Below, one piece after another: positions 18,073 through 25,820 of a stretch of 64,000 nucleotides of DNA. Within the stretch, counting starts at the first letter, position 1. Every line of letters begins with the position of its first letter. Source of the DNA: Bacteroidales bacterium (GTDB lineage Bacteria > Bacteroidota > Bacteroidia > Bacteroidales > F082). Made by a program: the position numbers and the translations under genes. The notes under the pieces are model-generated. The model was not told where the DNA came from, made no database searches, and was given only the letters and a program-made list of their open reading frames with translations. The stretch is from assembly GCA_017395365.1 (NCBI GenBank), contig JAFPUN010000018.1, positions 1-64,000 of the forward strand. The letters run 5' to 3'.

Positions 18073-18381
18073 ATGAAAAAATATTTATTATTTACAATTA
18101 CAATATTGTGTAATTTAATGGTTCAAGCCCAAAAAATTGAAGCCGTGGATGAAACGGAAGGGACTGCTTTTACATTGTGTCCAAATCCCGCCAGCGGGGT
18201 TGTGCGCATTGAGGGTGTTGAGGCTGATGAGGTTTGGTTTTATAATGCTTTGGGGCAGGTGGTGAAGACCGTGCGGGGGACGAATGAGATTGATTTGAGT
18301 GGTTGGGTGAATGGGGTTTATTTGCTGCGCATCACAGATGCGGAGGGAAAAGTATACACGAATAAAATCACGATACGATGA
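18073..18381 (+). CDS. Mini-protein: signal peptide fused directly to a T9SS CTD
   Basis: 102 aa. The start at 18073 gives signal peptide MKKYLLFTITILCNLMVQAQ. Only about 13 residues follow before the sorting domain begins (TLCPNPASGVVRIEG, YNALGQVVKTVRGTNEI, NGVYLLRITDAEGKVY, NKITIR). The CTD is complete and of the type found in the 24651 and 23770 proteins, but there is no cargo domain. The signal-peptide DNA is AT-rich while the CTD DNA has the usual composition, so a deletion or recombination may have fused two ends. The stop codon overlaps the next start (ATGA). It may be a remnant or a real small surface protein. Confidence 0.75.
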   Translation: MKKYLLFTITILCNLMVQAQKIEAVDETEGTAFTLCPNPASGVVRIEGVEADEVWFYNALGQVVKTVRGTNEIDLSGWVNGVYLLRITDAEGKVYTNKITIR

Positions 18382-20102
18382 AAAACATAAAGTTTTACAC
18401 CATGCTTGCGTTCCTGCTGATGGCGGGAGGGGTGACGATGCAAGCGCAAATCACTTGCTGGGATGGATCGGTAGCCGAAGCATACGCTGGCGGCGACGGT
18501 ACTACTGGGAACCCTTATCAAATTGCCACGGCGGAGCAGTTGGCATTACTCGCGCAGCAGACCAACACTGGTTCAGGCGGCAACGCTTGCTACATACTCA
18601 CCGACAGTATCTGCCTCAACGGTTCGGAAGGCTACATGTGGCAACCCATCGGCACGGAAGAATATGCCTTTACGGGCTGTTTTGATGGTAATCAGTTTGC
18701 TATCAAGGATATGTACATAACAAACGCTGGTTTTTCAGGACTGTTTGGCAATACGCTGAATGCCACGGTTCGCAATGTGCGTGTGACGGAAGCCATGGAT
18801 AACAATGTCAATCCGCAAGGTGCCGATGGTCTCGTTGTCGGCAAGGCCACCAATACAAATATCATCAACTGCGTCTCCATGGGGCTCATGAATGGTATCG
18901 CGAGCAAACAGGGAGGCATCGTTGGCCATTTTATTGTGGACACACCTGAAGCCGACACCATATTCCTCAAGGATTGCGTGAATCATGTCAACCTATATGG
19001 AATGCTTTATGCGGGAGGCATCGCGGGTTACTCGGAAATCACGAACGGCGTCATGAGTATCGAGCATTGTGTGAATCTTGGCAATATCACGAATGGTGTT
19101 ATGTGTGGCGGTATCGTAGGTGCCGGCAGTTTCTCCATTCGCCATTGCGACAATTACGGTATGGTTTCTTCCAACAGCATTTCAGGTGGCATTGTCGGTC
19201 AACGGGATGATTTTGGTGAAATTGTGTTTTGTACCAACCACGACAAGGCATCGATACAAGGCGAGATAGCGGGCGGCATCGCCGGAGCCGCTAGACAAAC
19301 CAAGATTGCGATGTGCGCCAATAGGGCAAAGGTGACAGCACAAGGCGATTCCAACGACTGGATTTGCGCAGGTGGCATAGCGGGTGCCGACGGGAAAATC
19401 TCAAATTGCTACAACCGCGGCAATGTGGAATGTTTGGTTTTGTACGGCCAGCCTGAAGTCGTGCAGATGGGAGGCATTACGGGAACGGGAGGCAATGTTG
19501 TAAATGTATATAACACGGGAGCCATCATTCCCCCCGAGAACCCCCATACCAATAACGCTTGGTACGGAATCATCGCGGCAGGGTTGTCGGACGATCCAAC
19601 CGTCTGCCATTGGTACTGGTTTGGCGAGTACGACATAAACCCATACGGTTTCGATTGGCCTTACTATTTGGTCCCAGGCTCGTGTGCCTTCAACGAAGGA
19701 GCCTCTGCCACAACATGGATTCTCGACGAAGCCCAATATGGCACCACCGACTTGACCGAAGCCTTGAATCTGGGCGCCATGAACGAATGCATTTGGAAGG
19801 AAGACGAGGATCTTACGAACGATGGCTTCCCTGTCTTTGGCGCTGTGCCTCCCGTGGGTCTTGCAGAACAGAAAACACAACTGTTTGATGTTTATCCCAA
19901 CCCGACCAATGGCGTTCTCTTTGTAGAGACGCGATTCATCGCGTCTCCATCCCAAACCTACCGCATCACCAACCTCCTTGGCCAAACCCTGCAATCGGGC
20001 AGAGTCGGAGGGGAGATGCACCAGATTGATGTGTCGGGCTTGCCCAGTGGCATGTATCTTCTCAACCTTGACGGTGCGACGGTGAAATTCGTCGTGAAAT
20101 AA
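18378..20102 (+). CDS. T9SS cargo: second GLUG-repeat surface protein
   Basis: 574 aa, paralog of the 6906 protein along most of its length: the same N-terminal block (GGDGTTGNPYQIATAEQLAL), GG-I-[VA]-G repeats (QGGIVGH, AGGIAGY, CGGIVGA, SGGIVGQ, AGGIAGA), the WILDEAQYGTTDL segment and the same CTD (VYPNPTNGVLFVETR, YRITNLLGQTLQ, KFVVK). The signal peptide is MKNIKFYTMLAFLLMAGGVTMQAQ. The start overlaps the previous stop by 4 nt (ATGA), pointing to translational coupling. A GAGACGCG palindrome lies in frame in the CTD. Confidence 0.85.
   Translation: MKNIKFYTMLAFLLMAGGVTMQAQITCWDGSVAEAYAGGDGTTGNPYQIATAEQLALLAQQTNTGSGGNACYILTDSICLNGSEGYMWQPIGTEEYAFTGCFDGNQFAIKDMYITNAGFSGLFGNTLNATVRNVRVTEAMDNNVNPQGADGLVVGKATNTNIINCVSMGLMNGIASKQGGIVGHFIVDTPEADTIFLKDCVNHVNLYGMLYAGGIAGYSEITNGVMSIEHCVNLGNITNGVMCGGIVGAGSFSIRHCDNYGMVSSNSISGGIVGQRDDFGEIVFCTNHDKASIQGEIAGGIAGAARQTKIAMCANRAKVTAQGDSNDWICAGGIAGADGKISNCYNRGNVECLVLYGQPEVVQMGGITGTGGNVVNVYNTGAIIPPENPHTNNAWYGIIAAGLSDDPTVCHWYWFGEYDINPYGFDWPYYLVPGSCAFNEGASATTWILDEAQYGTTDLTEALNLGAMNECIWKEDEDLTNDGFPVFGAVPPVGLAEQKTQLFDVYPNPTNGVLFVETRFIASPSQTYRITNLLGQTLQSGRVGGEMHQIDVSGLPSGMYLLNLDGATVKFVVK
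19926..19947. repeat. Perfect GAGACGCGAT palindrome inside the CTD
   Basis: Arms GAGACGCGAT and ATCGCGTCTC with a 2-nt loop, encoding TRFIASP in frame within the sorting domain. The paralog at 8457-8478 has a one-mismatch version at the same place, so the insertion came before the CTD was duplicated or was copied with it. Confidence 0.8.
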
Positions 20103-20121
20103 ACAATCAAAAAGACACGAT

Positions 20122-21744
20122 ATGAAAAAGCATGGATTCTACGCCCTGCTTGCGCTCCTGCTGATGGCGGGAGGGGTGACGATGCAAGGGCAGAGCACCA
20201 CGGGAACCGATTTTTGGGTGGCGTTTATGCCGAACTATACGGATGCCGGCGCGCCTCAAGTCAAGTTGGATATTGTGGTTACGGCCCAGCAACTTGGTTT
20301 GGTAACGGTGGAAAACCCGAGGACAGGGTGGATGGAGAGCTTCAATGTGGCTGCAGGCGATGCCGCCACCATAAGCATTCCCAACGAGGTGGCCTATTTT
20401 CAGGATGAATCGGACTGCGTGTTGGACAATGCGCTTCATGTGACTTGCAAGGATTCCATCTCGGTGTTTGCCTCCAACGACAGGACATATAGCTTCGATG
20501 TCTTCAATGTCCTGCCCACCCATGCGCTAGGAAGTGAGTATATCCTGCAAATGTACCCTAGTCATGCCTCACCAATGAAATCCGATAGGTTTGCCTCGGA
20601 GTTTGCCATAGTGGCGGTTGAAGACAATACCACTGTCGAGATTGAACTGACTTACGATTCCCAAAACGGGCATTATGCCCATCAGCCTTTCACTGTGGCT
20701 TTGGATGCCGGACAATGTTACCAACTCCAGAGTTTGCGCGGGGGCGAGGGTGATTTGAGCGGAACGCGGATAACGGCTACTAACGGCAAGCCCATCGCGG
20801 TGTTTGCAGGCGACAGGGGTTGTATGATTCCTTCTTATTATGAAGACGCTGTGGATGCGGCCTTCGAGCAGATGTTGCCAGTTGAATACTGGGGCCGGCA
20901 GTTTGTGGTGACGACGACCATGATCAAAGGGGTCGACAGGGTCCGCGTAACGGCCTTGAACGACAATTGCCAAATCAACCTCAATGGTGAGTGGTTGACG
21001 ACAATAGGCGCTTCCGAAACCTGTGAGCTGGAAATCCGCGATGCCCAGCCTGCAGTCTATCTTGAGACTTCGGAACCTGCCTTGGTCTACAAGTATTTGC
21101 CTGGAGCCATGTATAACTACCAAGGAAACAATTACTGCGACCCGTCCATGGTGTATATTTGTCCCTTGGATCGCGCCATACATCATGCCGTCTTTCCCGT
21201 TTTTGGCGGTTCCCAATGCGAGTTTTTCTTTGTCAACATCGTGACGGAGACGGCGTTCGTTTCTGGTATGAGCTTGAACGGACAAAGTATCGCTTCCTAT
21301 TTTAGGGAGGTGCCAAGCCGTCCGGAGTATTCTTTTGCACGCATTGGAACGGACCTTGGGACGCAAATGCTGTCGAATTCGTCGGGCACTTTTGTGGCAC
21401 ATGCCTATGGGATTGGACCTTGTGTGAGTTATGCCTTTTCGGTAGGGGCCGATTTGTCATGGCATTATGATCAAGTTGTTGAGAACGAAGCTGATGGCTC
21501 AACGGTAGCCTATCCCAACCCAGGCGGCAACACGCTTAATATCCACACTGCCTTGCCAAATGCCCGCATGGAAGTGTACGATATCAACGGCAGACTCATC
21601 CACGGCCAAGCCCTCACAGAGAATGTGACGAGGATTGATGCAACGGATTGGGCTGAGGGCGTTTATGTTTGGAAGGTTTATGCGGGCGACCCTTCAACAG
21701 TTTCAAAATCTAGGGTAGAAACGGGGAAATGGATTAAGGAATAA
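20122..21744 (+). CDS. T9SS cargo: IgGFc-binding-domain-like surface protein
   Basis: 540 aa. The signal peptide MKKHGFYALLALLLMAGGVTMQ is nearly identical in DNA to that of the 18378 gene. From residue 25 the protein begins TTGTDFWVAFMPN and matches the 51132 and 53499 proteins (TQGTEFWLSFM, SLGSEYI, DLSGT, AVFNGN/AVFAGD, FEQALP, GRQFVVTT, DPSMVWI, VAHAYG-like blocks), the pattern of the IgGFc-binding N-terminal domain family. It ends in a T9SS CTD with the ETGKWIKE tail. It lacks the PKD domain of its relatives. The 19-nt gap before it is almost identical to the gap at 8640-8658. Last gene of cargo set 2. A role in binding host glycoproteins is only inferred from the family name. Confidence 0.82.
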   Translation: MKKHGFYALLALLLMAGGVTMQGQSTTGTDFWVAFMPNYTDAGAPQVKLDIVVTAQQLGLVTVENPRTGWMESFNVAAGDAATISIPNEVAYFQDESDCVLDNALHVTCKDSISVFASNDRTYSFDVFNVLPTHALGSEYILQMYPSHASPMKSDRFASEFAIVAVEDNTTVEIELTYDSQNGHYAHQPFTVALDAGQCYQLQSLRGGEGDLSGTRITATNGKPIAVFAGDRGCMIPSYYEDAVDAAFEQMLPVEYWGRQFVVTTTMIKGVDRVRVTALNDNCQINLNGEWLTTIGASETCELEIRDAQPAVYLETSEPALVYKYLPGAMYNYQGNNYCDPSMVYICPLDRAIHHAVFPVFGGSQCEFFFVNIVTETAFVSGMSLNGQSIASYFREVPSRPEYSFARIGTDLGTQMLSNSSGTFVAHAYGIGPCVSYAFSVGADLSWHYDQVVENEADGSTVAYPNPGGNTLNIHTALPNARMEVYDINGRLIHGQALTENVTRIDATDWAEGVYVWKVYAGDPSTVSKSRVETGKWIKE

Positions 21745-21755
21745 AGGAAATCAAT

Positions 21756-21825
21756 AAGCCACCGAAAGCATAGCCATCCCTATCGGCGACATGGGGACGG
21801 TTTTAGTCCTTTGGTGGCTTTTTTT
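21756..21825 (+). terminator. Long hairpin terminator after cargo set 2
   Basis: Outer stem AAGCCACC (21756-21763) / GGTGGCTT (21813-21820), followed by a T-tract. The inner stem is CCATCCC / GGGACGG with one mismatch. Closes the set 2 transcript. Confidence 0.7.
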
Positions 21826-21858
21826 GTAATATGCTGGATTTTGAGTATTTTTTGCCGC

Positions 21859-22078
21859 GTGAAACGCTATTTGCTGAGCTTAATGGTTGGGCTGGCCATG
21901 CTAATGGCTTGCTCTAAACCGGTTAAGGTTGAGGCCCCTGAGCGTTTTGAAATCGTTGGGCGCTTGGGGCGGCGACTTCATTCTTGCTGCAACGGAATGA
22001 CCTGAAAATCAGGTGAGGGAATACTTCAAAAAATATGGTTTGGATGTGGTTTTCGGGTATAACGACCTTGTGAGGTGA
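21859..22078 (+). pseudogene. Broken lipoprotein gene between cargo sets 2 and 3
   Basis: A -7 box (TATTTTTTG, 21846-21854) lies 4 nt before a GTG start, the same leaderless layout as the three regulators. The product starts with a lipobox signal (VKRYLLSLMVGLAMLMAC, Cys18) and continues KPVKVEAPERFEIVGRLG. A +1 frame change near 21970 then restores coding-like sequence (GGDFILAATE), interrupted by TGA at 21998-22000, after which the same frame continues PENQVREYFKKYGLDVVFGY and NDLVR to a stop at 22078. The remnant is too short to identify. It could be what is left of a fourth gene of this island, though it shows no TPR or HTH. Confidence 0.55.
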
Positions 22079-22096
22079 TGATTTGGAAAAAATCCC

Positions 22097-22104
22097 TACT
22101 TTTG
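22097..22104 (+). promoter_or_regulatory. -7 box 5 nt before the start of regulator 3
   Basis: TACTTTTG ends exactly 5 nt before the ATG at 22110, as for regulators 1 and 2. I see no convincing -33 element at the usual distance. Confidence 0.6.
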
Positions 22105-22109
22105 CCCCC

Positions 22110-23618
22110 ATGAAAATCCATCATATCATAGCAACATCCGTTTGCGCCATACTATTGGCTGCTTGCGGCAAACCTGAGCCAACCGCTGAGGCCGGTCGAA
22201 AGGTTGAAGATCCGTCACAAATGGATGCAACCATCGACAGCCTCCGTGCCGATTCCCTCTATAATGTTGCCAATACCCTCTACCAAAATGCCATGCATTA
22301 TTGGGATATGGATAGCACTGTCGCTTGTTGCAAAGAATTCTACCAAGTGTTGGGGCTATTGGAGGAACGCTTTTCTGTTGATAATCTTCCTGAAATAGAG
22401 CAGCTTACAAAACCCGATAGGAGTATAATCAATCTCCTTCAGAGAACCTATAAGGGCCAGGGGACCCAATATTCGATTTCCTTGTTGCCGGAAGCAACCT
22501 CTTATTTCTATCGTCAAGCCTTGGCCATCAATAAGAAATACTCAAACTCGCGCAAATCATTTGGGAGCACTTTGTTTTTGATTGCCTATGGATTCGACAT
22601 TTGTGACATTTGCGACAGTGCTTGCTATTACTACGACAGCGCAATTAGATGCTTCGACAATGATTCTTCCGAACTCGATTTCAGGATGTCGGTCTCAAGG
22701 AAAGGTATCATCGACTACAAGCTTCATCACGATGCAGAACCCGTTATCCGCGACTTGAAAGCGCTGCTTCCGCATTGTAGCGAAGTTGACAACCAGGATG
22801 TTGAATTGACCATCGGTTGGATTTACAAAGAGAAGAAACAGTTTGATTCGGCGCTGGTGTATCTGAATCGGGCTTATGAGAAGTTTGAACATTCGGGGCT
22901 TTCGGACATGACAGCAAAAGCCCAAACGATAGAGTATTTGCACGAGGTTTATGAAGCTTTGGGCGATACAGAAAAGATGAACGAATATGCGCGTCTTTTG
23001 GCGCAATATCCTCACGCAAAAGAAGCCTTCGCGCCTGTAACATCAGAACTTACCGAATTATTCAACAACTACATTCAGGAAAAACAGGAAGCCGATACCT
23101 TGTTGCAAAAGCGACAAACACAGCGACAGAACCTTTTGATAGGAGCCATCATATTGCTGGTGATTTTGGCGCTTGGACTGGTGCTTTGGGCCGCCCACAA
23201 GCGCCATAAACAAACCGAAGCCGACCTCCGCGAGGAACACCAACAGCAACAAGAGGCTTTCGACCAACAGCGCGAAGCCTTTAACCAACAGTTGAGCGAA
23301 GCCCAAACCGCCTTAAAGGAAAAGACTTTTGACGACTTGCTGAAGGAAGTGAAGACCCTTTACGACAAAGGCGGCCATCCGCGCGAGGGAATCTTGGAAG
23401 CCTTCAACAAGACATACCCCGACGTTTACGAAAAACTGAAATCCACCCATCCCGACCTGACCGAGCAAGAACGCGATTTGCTTGTGCTCAACTTTCTCAA
23501 ATTCCGCATCAAGGAAGAAGCCGAGATTTTGGAACTAAGCCAAAACATGGTAATGAAATACCGCTCCGACCTCATCAAAAAGGTGGGGAAAAGCCCTGTT
23601 TCCGACCTGTTAGGCTAA
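22110..23618 (+). CDS. Regulator 3: lipobox, TPR, membrane helix, LuxR-like HTH
   Basis: 502 aa. The start at 22110 is fixed by the -7 box and the lipoprotein signal (MKIHHIIATSVCAILLAAC, Cys19). The periplasmic TPR-like region (about 40-330) includes DVELTIGWIYKEKKQFDSAL, followed by a repeat-like LNRAYEKFEHSGLSD. The membrane helix is at about 341-363 (IGAIILLVILALGLVLWAA). A Gln/Glu-rich coiled coil (QQQQEAFDQQREAFNQQ) leads to the HTH at about 447-495 (EQERDLLVLNFLKFRIKEEA, SQNMVMKYRSDLIKK). It precedes cargo set 3 (23770-27964). The signal it senses is unknown. Confidence 0.85.
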   Translation: MKIHHIIATSVCAILLAACGKPEPTAEAGRKVEDPSQMDATIDSLRADSLYNVANTLYQNAMHYWDMDSTVACCKEFYQVLGLLEERFSVDNLPEIEQLTKPDRSIINLLQRTYKGQGTQYSISLLPEATSYFYRQALAINKKYSNSRKSFGSTLFLIAYGFDICDICDSACYYYDSAIRCFDNDSSELDFRMSVSRKGIIDYKLHHDAEPVIRDLKALLPHCSEVDNQDVELTIGWIYKEKKQFDSALVYLNRAYEKFEHSGLSDMTAKAQTIEYLHEVYEALGDTEKMNEYARLLAQYPHAKEAFAPVTSELTELFNNYIQEKQEADTLLQKRQTQRQNLLIGAIILLVILALGLVLWAAHKRHKQTEADLREEHQQQQEAFDQQREAFNQQLSEAQTALKEKTFDDLLKEVKTLYDKGGHPREGILEAFNKTYPDVYEKLKSTHPDLTEQERDLLVLNFLKFRIKEEAEILELSQNMVMKYRSDLIKKVGKSPVSDLLG

Positions 23619-23769
23619 ACAAAAATCTGTACTTCAGTTTTTGTAATATATTGTTTTTCAAATTATTGTATTTTTCAAGCCGAAAAAAAACTATACTTTG
23701 GCTTGGGGCTTGAATTTTTTGGAGGAATTTGTTATAGTTTTGCCTACGACAATACTAAAACAACAGACA
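23619..23769 (+). promoter_or_regulatory. Promoter/operator region of cargo set 3
   Basis: AAAAATCTGTACTT (23621-23634) is identical to both copies behind regulator 2. A diverged second copy, AAAAAACTATACTT (23685-23698), lies 64 bp on and exactly 36 nt before the -7 box TAGTTTTG (23735-23742). Between them is a weak version of the palindrome (ATTGT-TTT-TCAAA, 23650-23662). The T-rich block GAATTTTTTGGAGGAATTTG precedes the -7 box. Confidence 0.65.
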
Positions 23770-24654
23770 ATGAACAAACCAACCCACAAAAAGGCAAAAG
23801 TCCTTCTCCTCCTGTTGCTGGTAGTGGCAGGCACGGCAAAGGCGCAAGACTATGAACCGATTATTCAGGAAGGCAACGAATGGCACACACTTGATGTCAT
23901 CGTAAACCCTGGCTTTCCACCAAACCATCATTACAGCACTTTGGTCCATTGGCTTTCGGACGACACGCTCGTTGATGGCGTTCGATACACAAAAGTGTTG
24001 GAGACCAGAAATGGTGAAGGCACGCCGCGATTAGCCACCCTGTTGAGGGAAGAAGACGGCAAAGTCTGGAAAAGAAAATCGGCGACCGACATTTTGATCT
24101 ACGACTTCACCGCCCAAGTCGGCGACACCTTGCGTTTTGGCGATTTCCACGAATTTGATTATTTTGTCGTTGATTCCATTAGCATAGAGCAAATTGGAGG
24201 CAGGGACAGAAGGAAGTTCTGGTTCGGATTGGAATATGACATTACGGGAGAGCCTGTTGCCATCGAGACTTGGACAGAAGGCATTGGCAGCGATATGGGC
24301 TTGCTCTTCAGCGGATGGTATTATGTCAGTGGAGGCTACTACCGTGCCCTGTGTTTCCACCAAAACGGCGAGTTGCTTTGGCAAAACGAGTATTACGGCA
24401 CCTGCATGATTGATGCCGTGGAAGAAATGGACATTTCACCGATTTCTCTTTACCCAAATCCAACTTCCGAGGTGGTCCATATTGAGGGAGTTGAAGCAGC
24501 CGAAGTGCAGGTTTACAATTCCTTTGGCCAGTTGGTGAAGACCGTACACGATGCGAATGAAATCCCCGTTGCAGCCTTGCCGCAAGGCGTTTACCTACTG
24601 CGCATTACCGATACGGATGGTAAAGTTTATATGAACAAAATCGCGGTACAATGA
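23770..24654 (+). CDS. T9SS cargo: small surface protein with a shared unknown domain
   Basis: 294 aa, start at 23770 with signal peptide MNKPTHKKAKVLLLLLLVVAGTAKAQ. The body (about 35-205) is a compact domain (YTKVLETRNGEGTPRLATLL, REEDGKVWKRK, YDFTAQVGDTLRFG, ETWTEGIGSDMGLL) that recurs near the C-terminus of the 25817 protein; I do not recognise the family. It ends in a T9SS CTD (LYPNPTSEVVHIEG, YNSFGQLVKTVHD, GVYLLRITDTDGKVY). The stop overlaps the next start (ATGA). First gene of cargo set 3. Confidence 0.8.
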   Translation: MNKPTHKKAKVLLLLLLVVAGTAKAQDYEPIIQEGNEWHTLDVIVNPGFPPNHHYSTLVHWLSDDTLVDGVRYTKVLETRNGEGTPRLATLLREEDGKVWKRKSATDILIYDFTAQVGDTLRFGDFHEFDYFVVDSISIEQIGGRDRRKFWFGLEYDITGEPVAIETWTEGIGSDMGLLFSGWYYVSGGYYRALCFHQNGELLWQNEYYGTCMIDAVEEMDISPISLYPNPTSEVVHIEGVEAAEVQVYNSFGQLVKTVHDANEIPVAALPQGVYLLRITDTDGKVYMNKIAVQ

Positions 24655-25820
24655 AAAACTTAAGACTTTACACTTTGCTTGCCCTGCTGATGACGGGCAT
24701 TTCGGCTTCGGCCTACGATTTCTGCTCGGTCTGCCCGACGGGTCAGACCCTGGCCTATGCTATCGCATCCACCAACCCACCCGAGGTGATGATTGAAACA
24801 TGTCTCGGCCCTTATTCGGGCGGTGTCACCATCCCCGAAACAGTGAGCATCGATTTCACGGATTACACCGTCGTCGGTATCGGTGAAAGGGCTTTTTGGG
24901 AAGGCTGCTCGAGTATGAGCTACTCTGGGCCTTTGGTCATTCCCAACACCGTCCGATACATTGGTGCTCGCGCCTTTTGGGACTGTTGGTTCACAGGACC
25001 GTTGGTCATCCCGAATTCCGTCGATTACATCGGCGAATGGGCTTTCTATGGTTGCAGGAAGTTCACGAGCCTGACCTTGTCGGAGTCGCTCACCTACATT
25101 GAAGAGCACACCTTCGACGAATGCGACAACATGCGCGGCGACCTCATCATTCCCGAGTCGGTGCTCGACATCGCCAGTTGTGGGTTCAGCCATTGCGCTT
25201 TCGATGGCACACTTCGCCTGTCGCCCAACATGATTTATGTGTATGGCGACCCATTTTTCGAACTGTTCAATATCACTGCCATCGAGATTCCCGAAGGGGT
25301 CGGATATATTGATTGGATGGTATTCGATTTCTTGACCAAGCCGACAGAGCTGGAATTGCCTTCGACCATGATTTCCATAGAAGATATGGCCTTCCGCAAT
25401 CTGCGAAATCTAAAACAGATGACGGTCAACGCGAGCACACCGCCTTTTATCTGTGACGAGACTTTCCAATATGTGAACCACGGCATTCCCGTTTACATTC
25501 CTGTAGGGACTCTCGAAGCCTACCAAAATGCCCCTAATTGGTCGGAGTTCACGAATTTCATCGAGCTGGCGGGTGTCGGCGTCGCCGAGCATGAAGGCAC
25601 AGCAGCGGTGGCCGTCTATCCCAATCCTACAACCGATTTAGTGAGAATCGAAGGCATAGAATCCGCCGAAGTGCAGGTTTGCAACGCCTTTGGCCAGTTG
25701 GTGAAGACCGTGCGCGATGCGAATGAAATCAATGTGGCTGGTTTACCCGAAGGCGTTTACTTGCTGCGGATTGCGGATGCGGAAGGAAATATTTACACAA
25801 ACAAAATTACGGTACGATGA
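24651..25820 (+). CDS. T9SS cargo: BspA-like leucine-rich-repeat protein
   Basis: 389 aa with signal peptide MKNLRLYTLLALLMTGISASA. Residues about 60-290 are LRR_5/BspA-type repeats (VVGIGERAFWEGCSS, PLVIPNTVRYIGARAFWDC, LVIPNSVDYIGEWAFYGC, LSESLTYIEEHTFDEC). Such repeats mediate adhesion to host proteins or other bacteria in Tannerella and Treponema. T9SS CTD at the end (VYPNPTTDLVRIEG, NAFGQLVKTVRDANEINV, GVYLLRIADAEG). ATGA overlaps at both ends couple it to its neighbours. Confidence 0.88.
   Translation: MKNLRLYTLLALLMTGISASAYDFCSVCPTGQTLAYAIASTNPPEVMIETCLGPYSGGVTIPETVSIDFTDYTVVGIGERAFWEGCSSMSYSGPLVIPNTVRYIGARAFWDCWFTGPLVIPNSVDYIGEWAFYGCRKFTSLTLSESLTYIEEHTFDECDNMRGDLIIPESVLDIASCGFSHCAFDGTLRLSPNMIYVYGDPFFELFNITAIEIPEGVGYIDWMVFDFLTKPTELELPSTMISIEDMAFRNLRNLKQMTVNASTPPFICDETFQYVNHGIPVYIPVGTLEAYQNAPNWSEFTNFIELAGVGVAEHEGTAAVAVYPNPTTDLVRIEGIESAEVQVCNAFGQLVKTVRDANEINVAGLPEGVYLLRIADAEGNIYTNKITVR

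Noticed and set aside
21811..21858. Upstream ATG at 21811 for the broken lipoprotein gene
   Set aside because: It lies within the terminator T-tract and before the -7 box; the GTG at 21859 fits the promoter and begins a proper lipobox signal.
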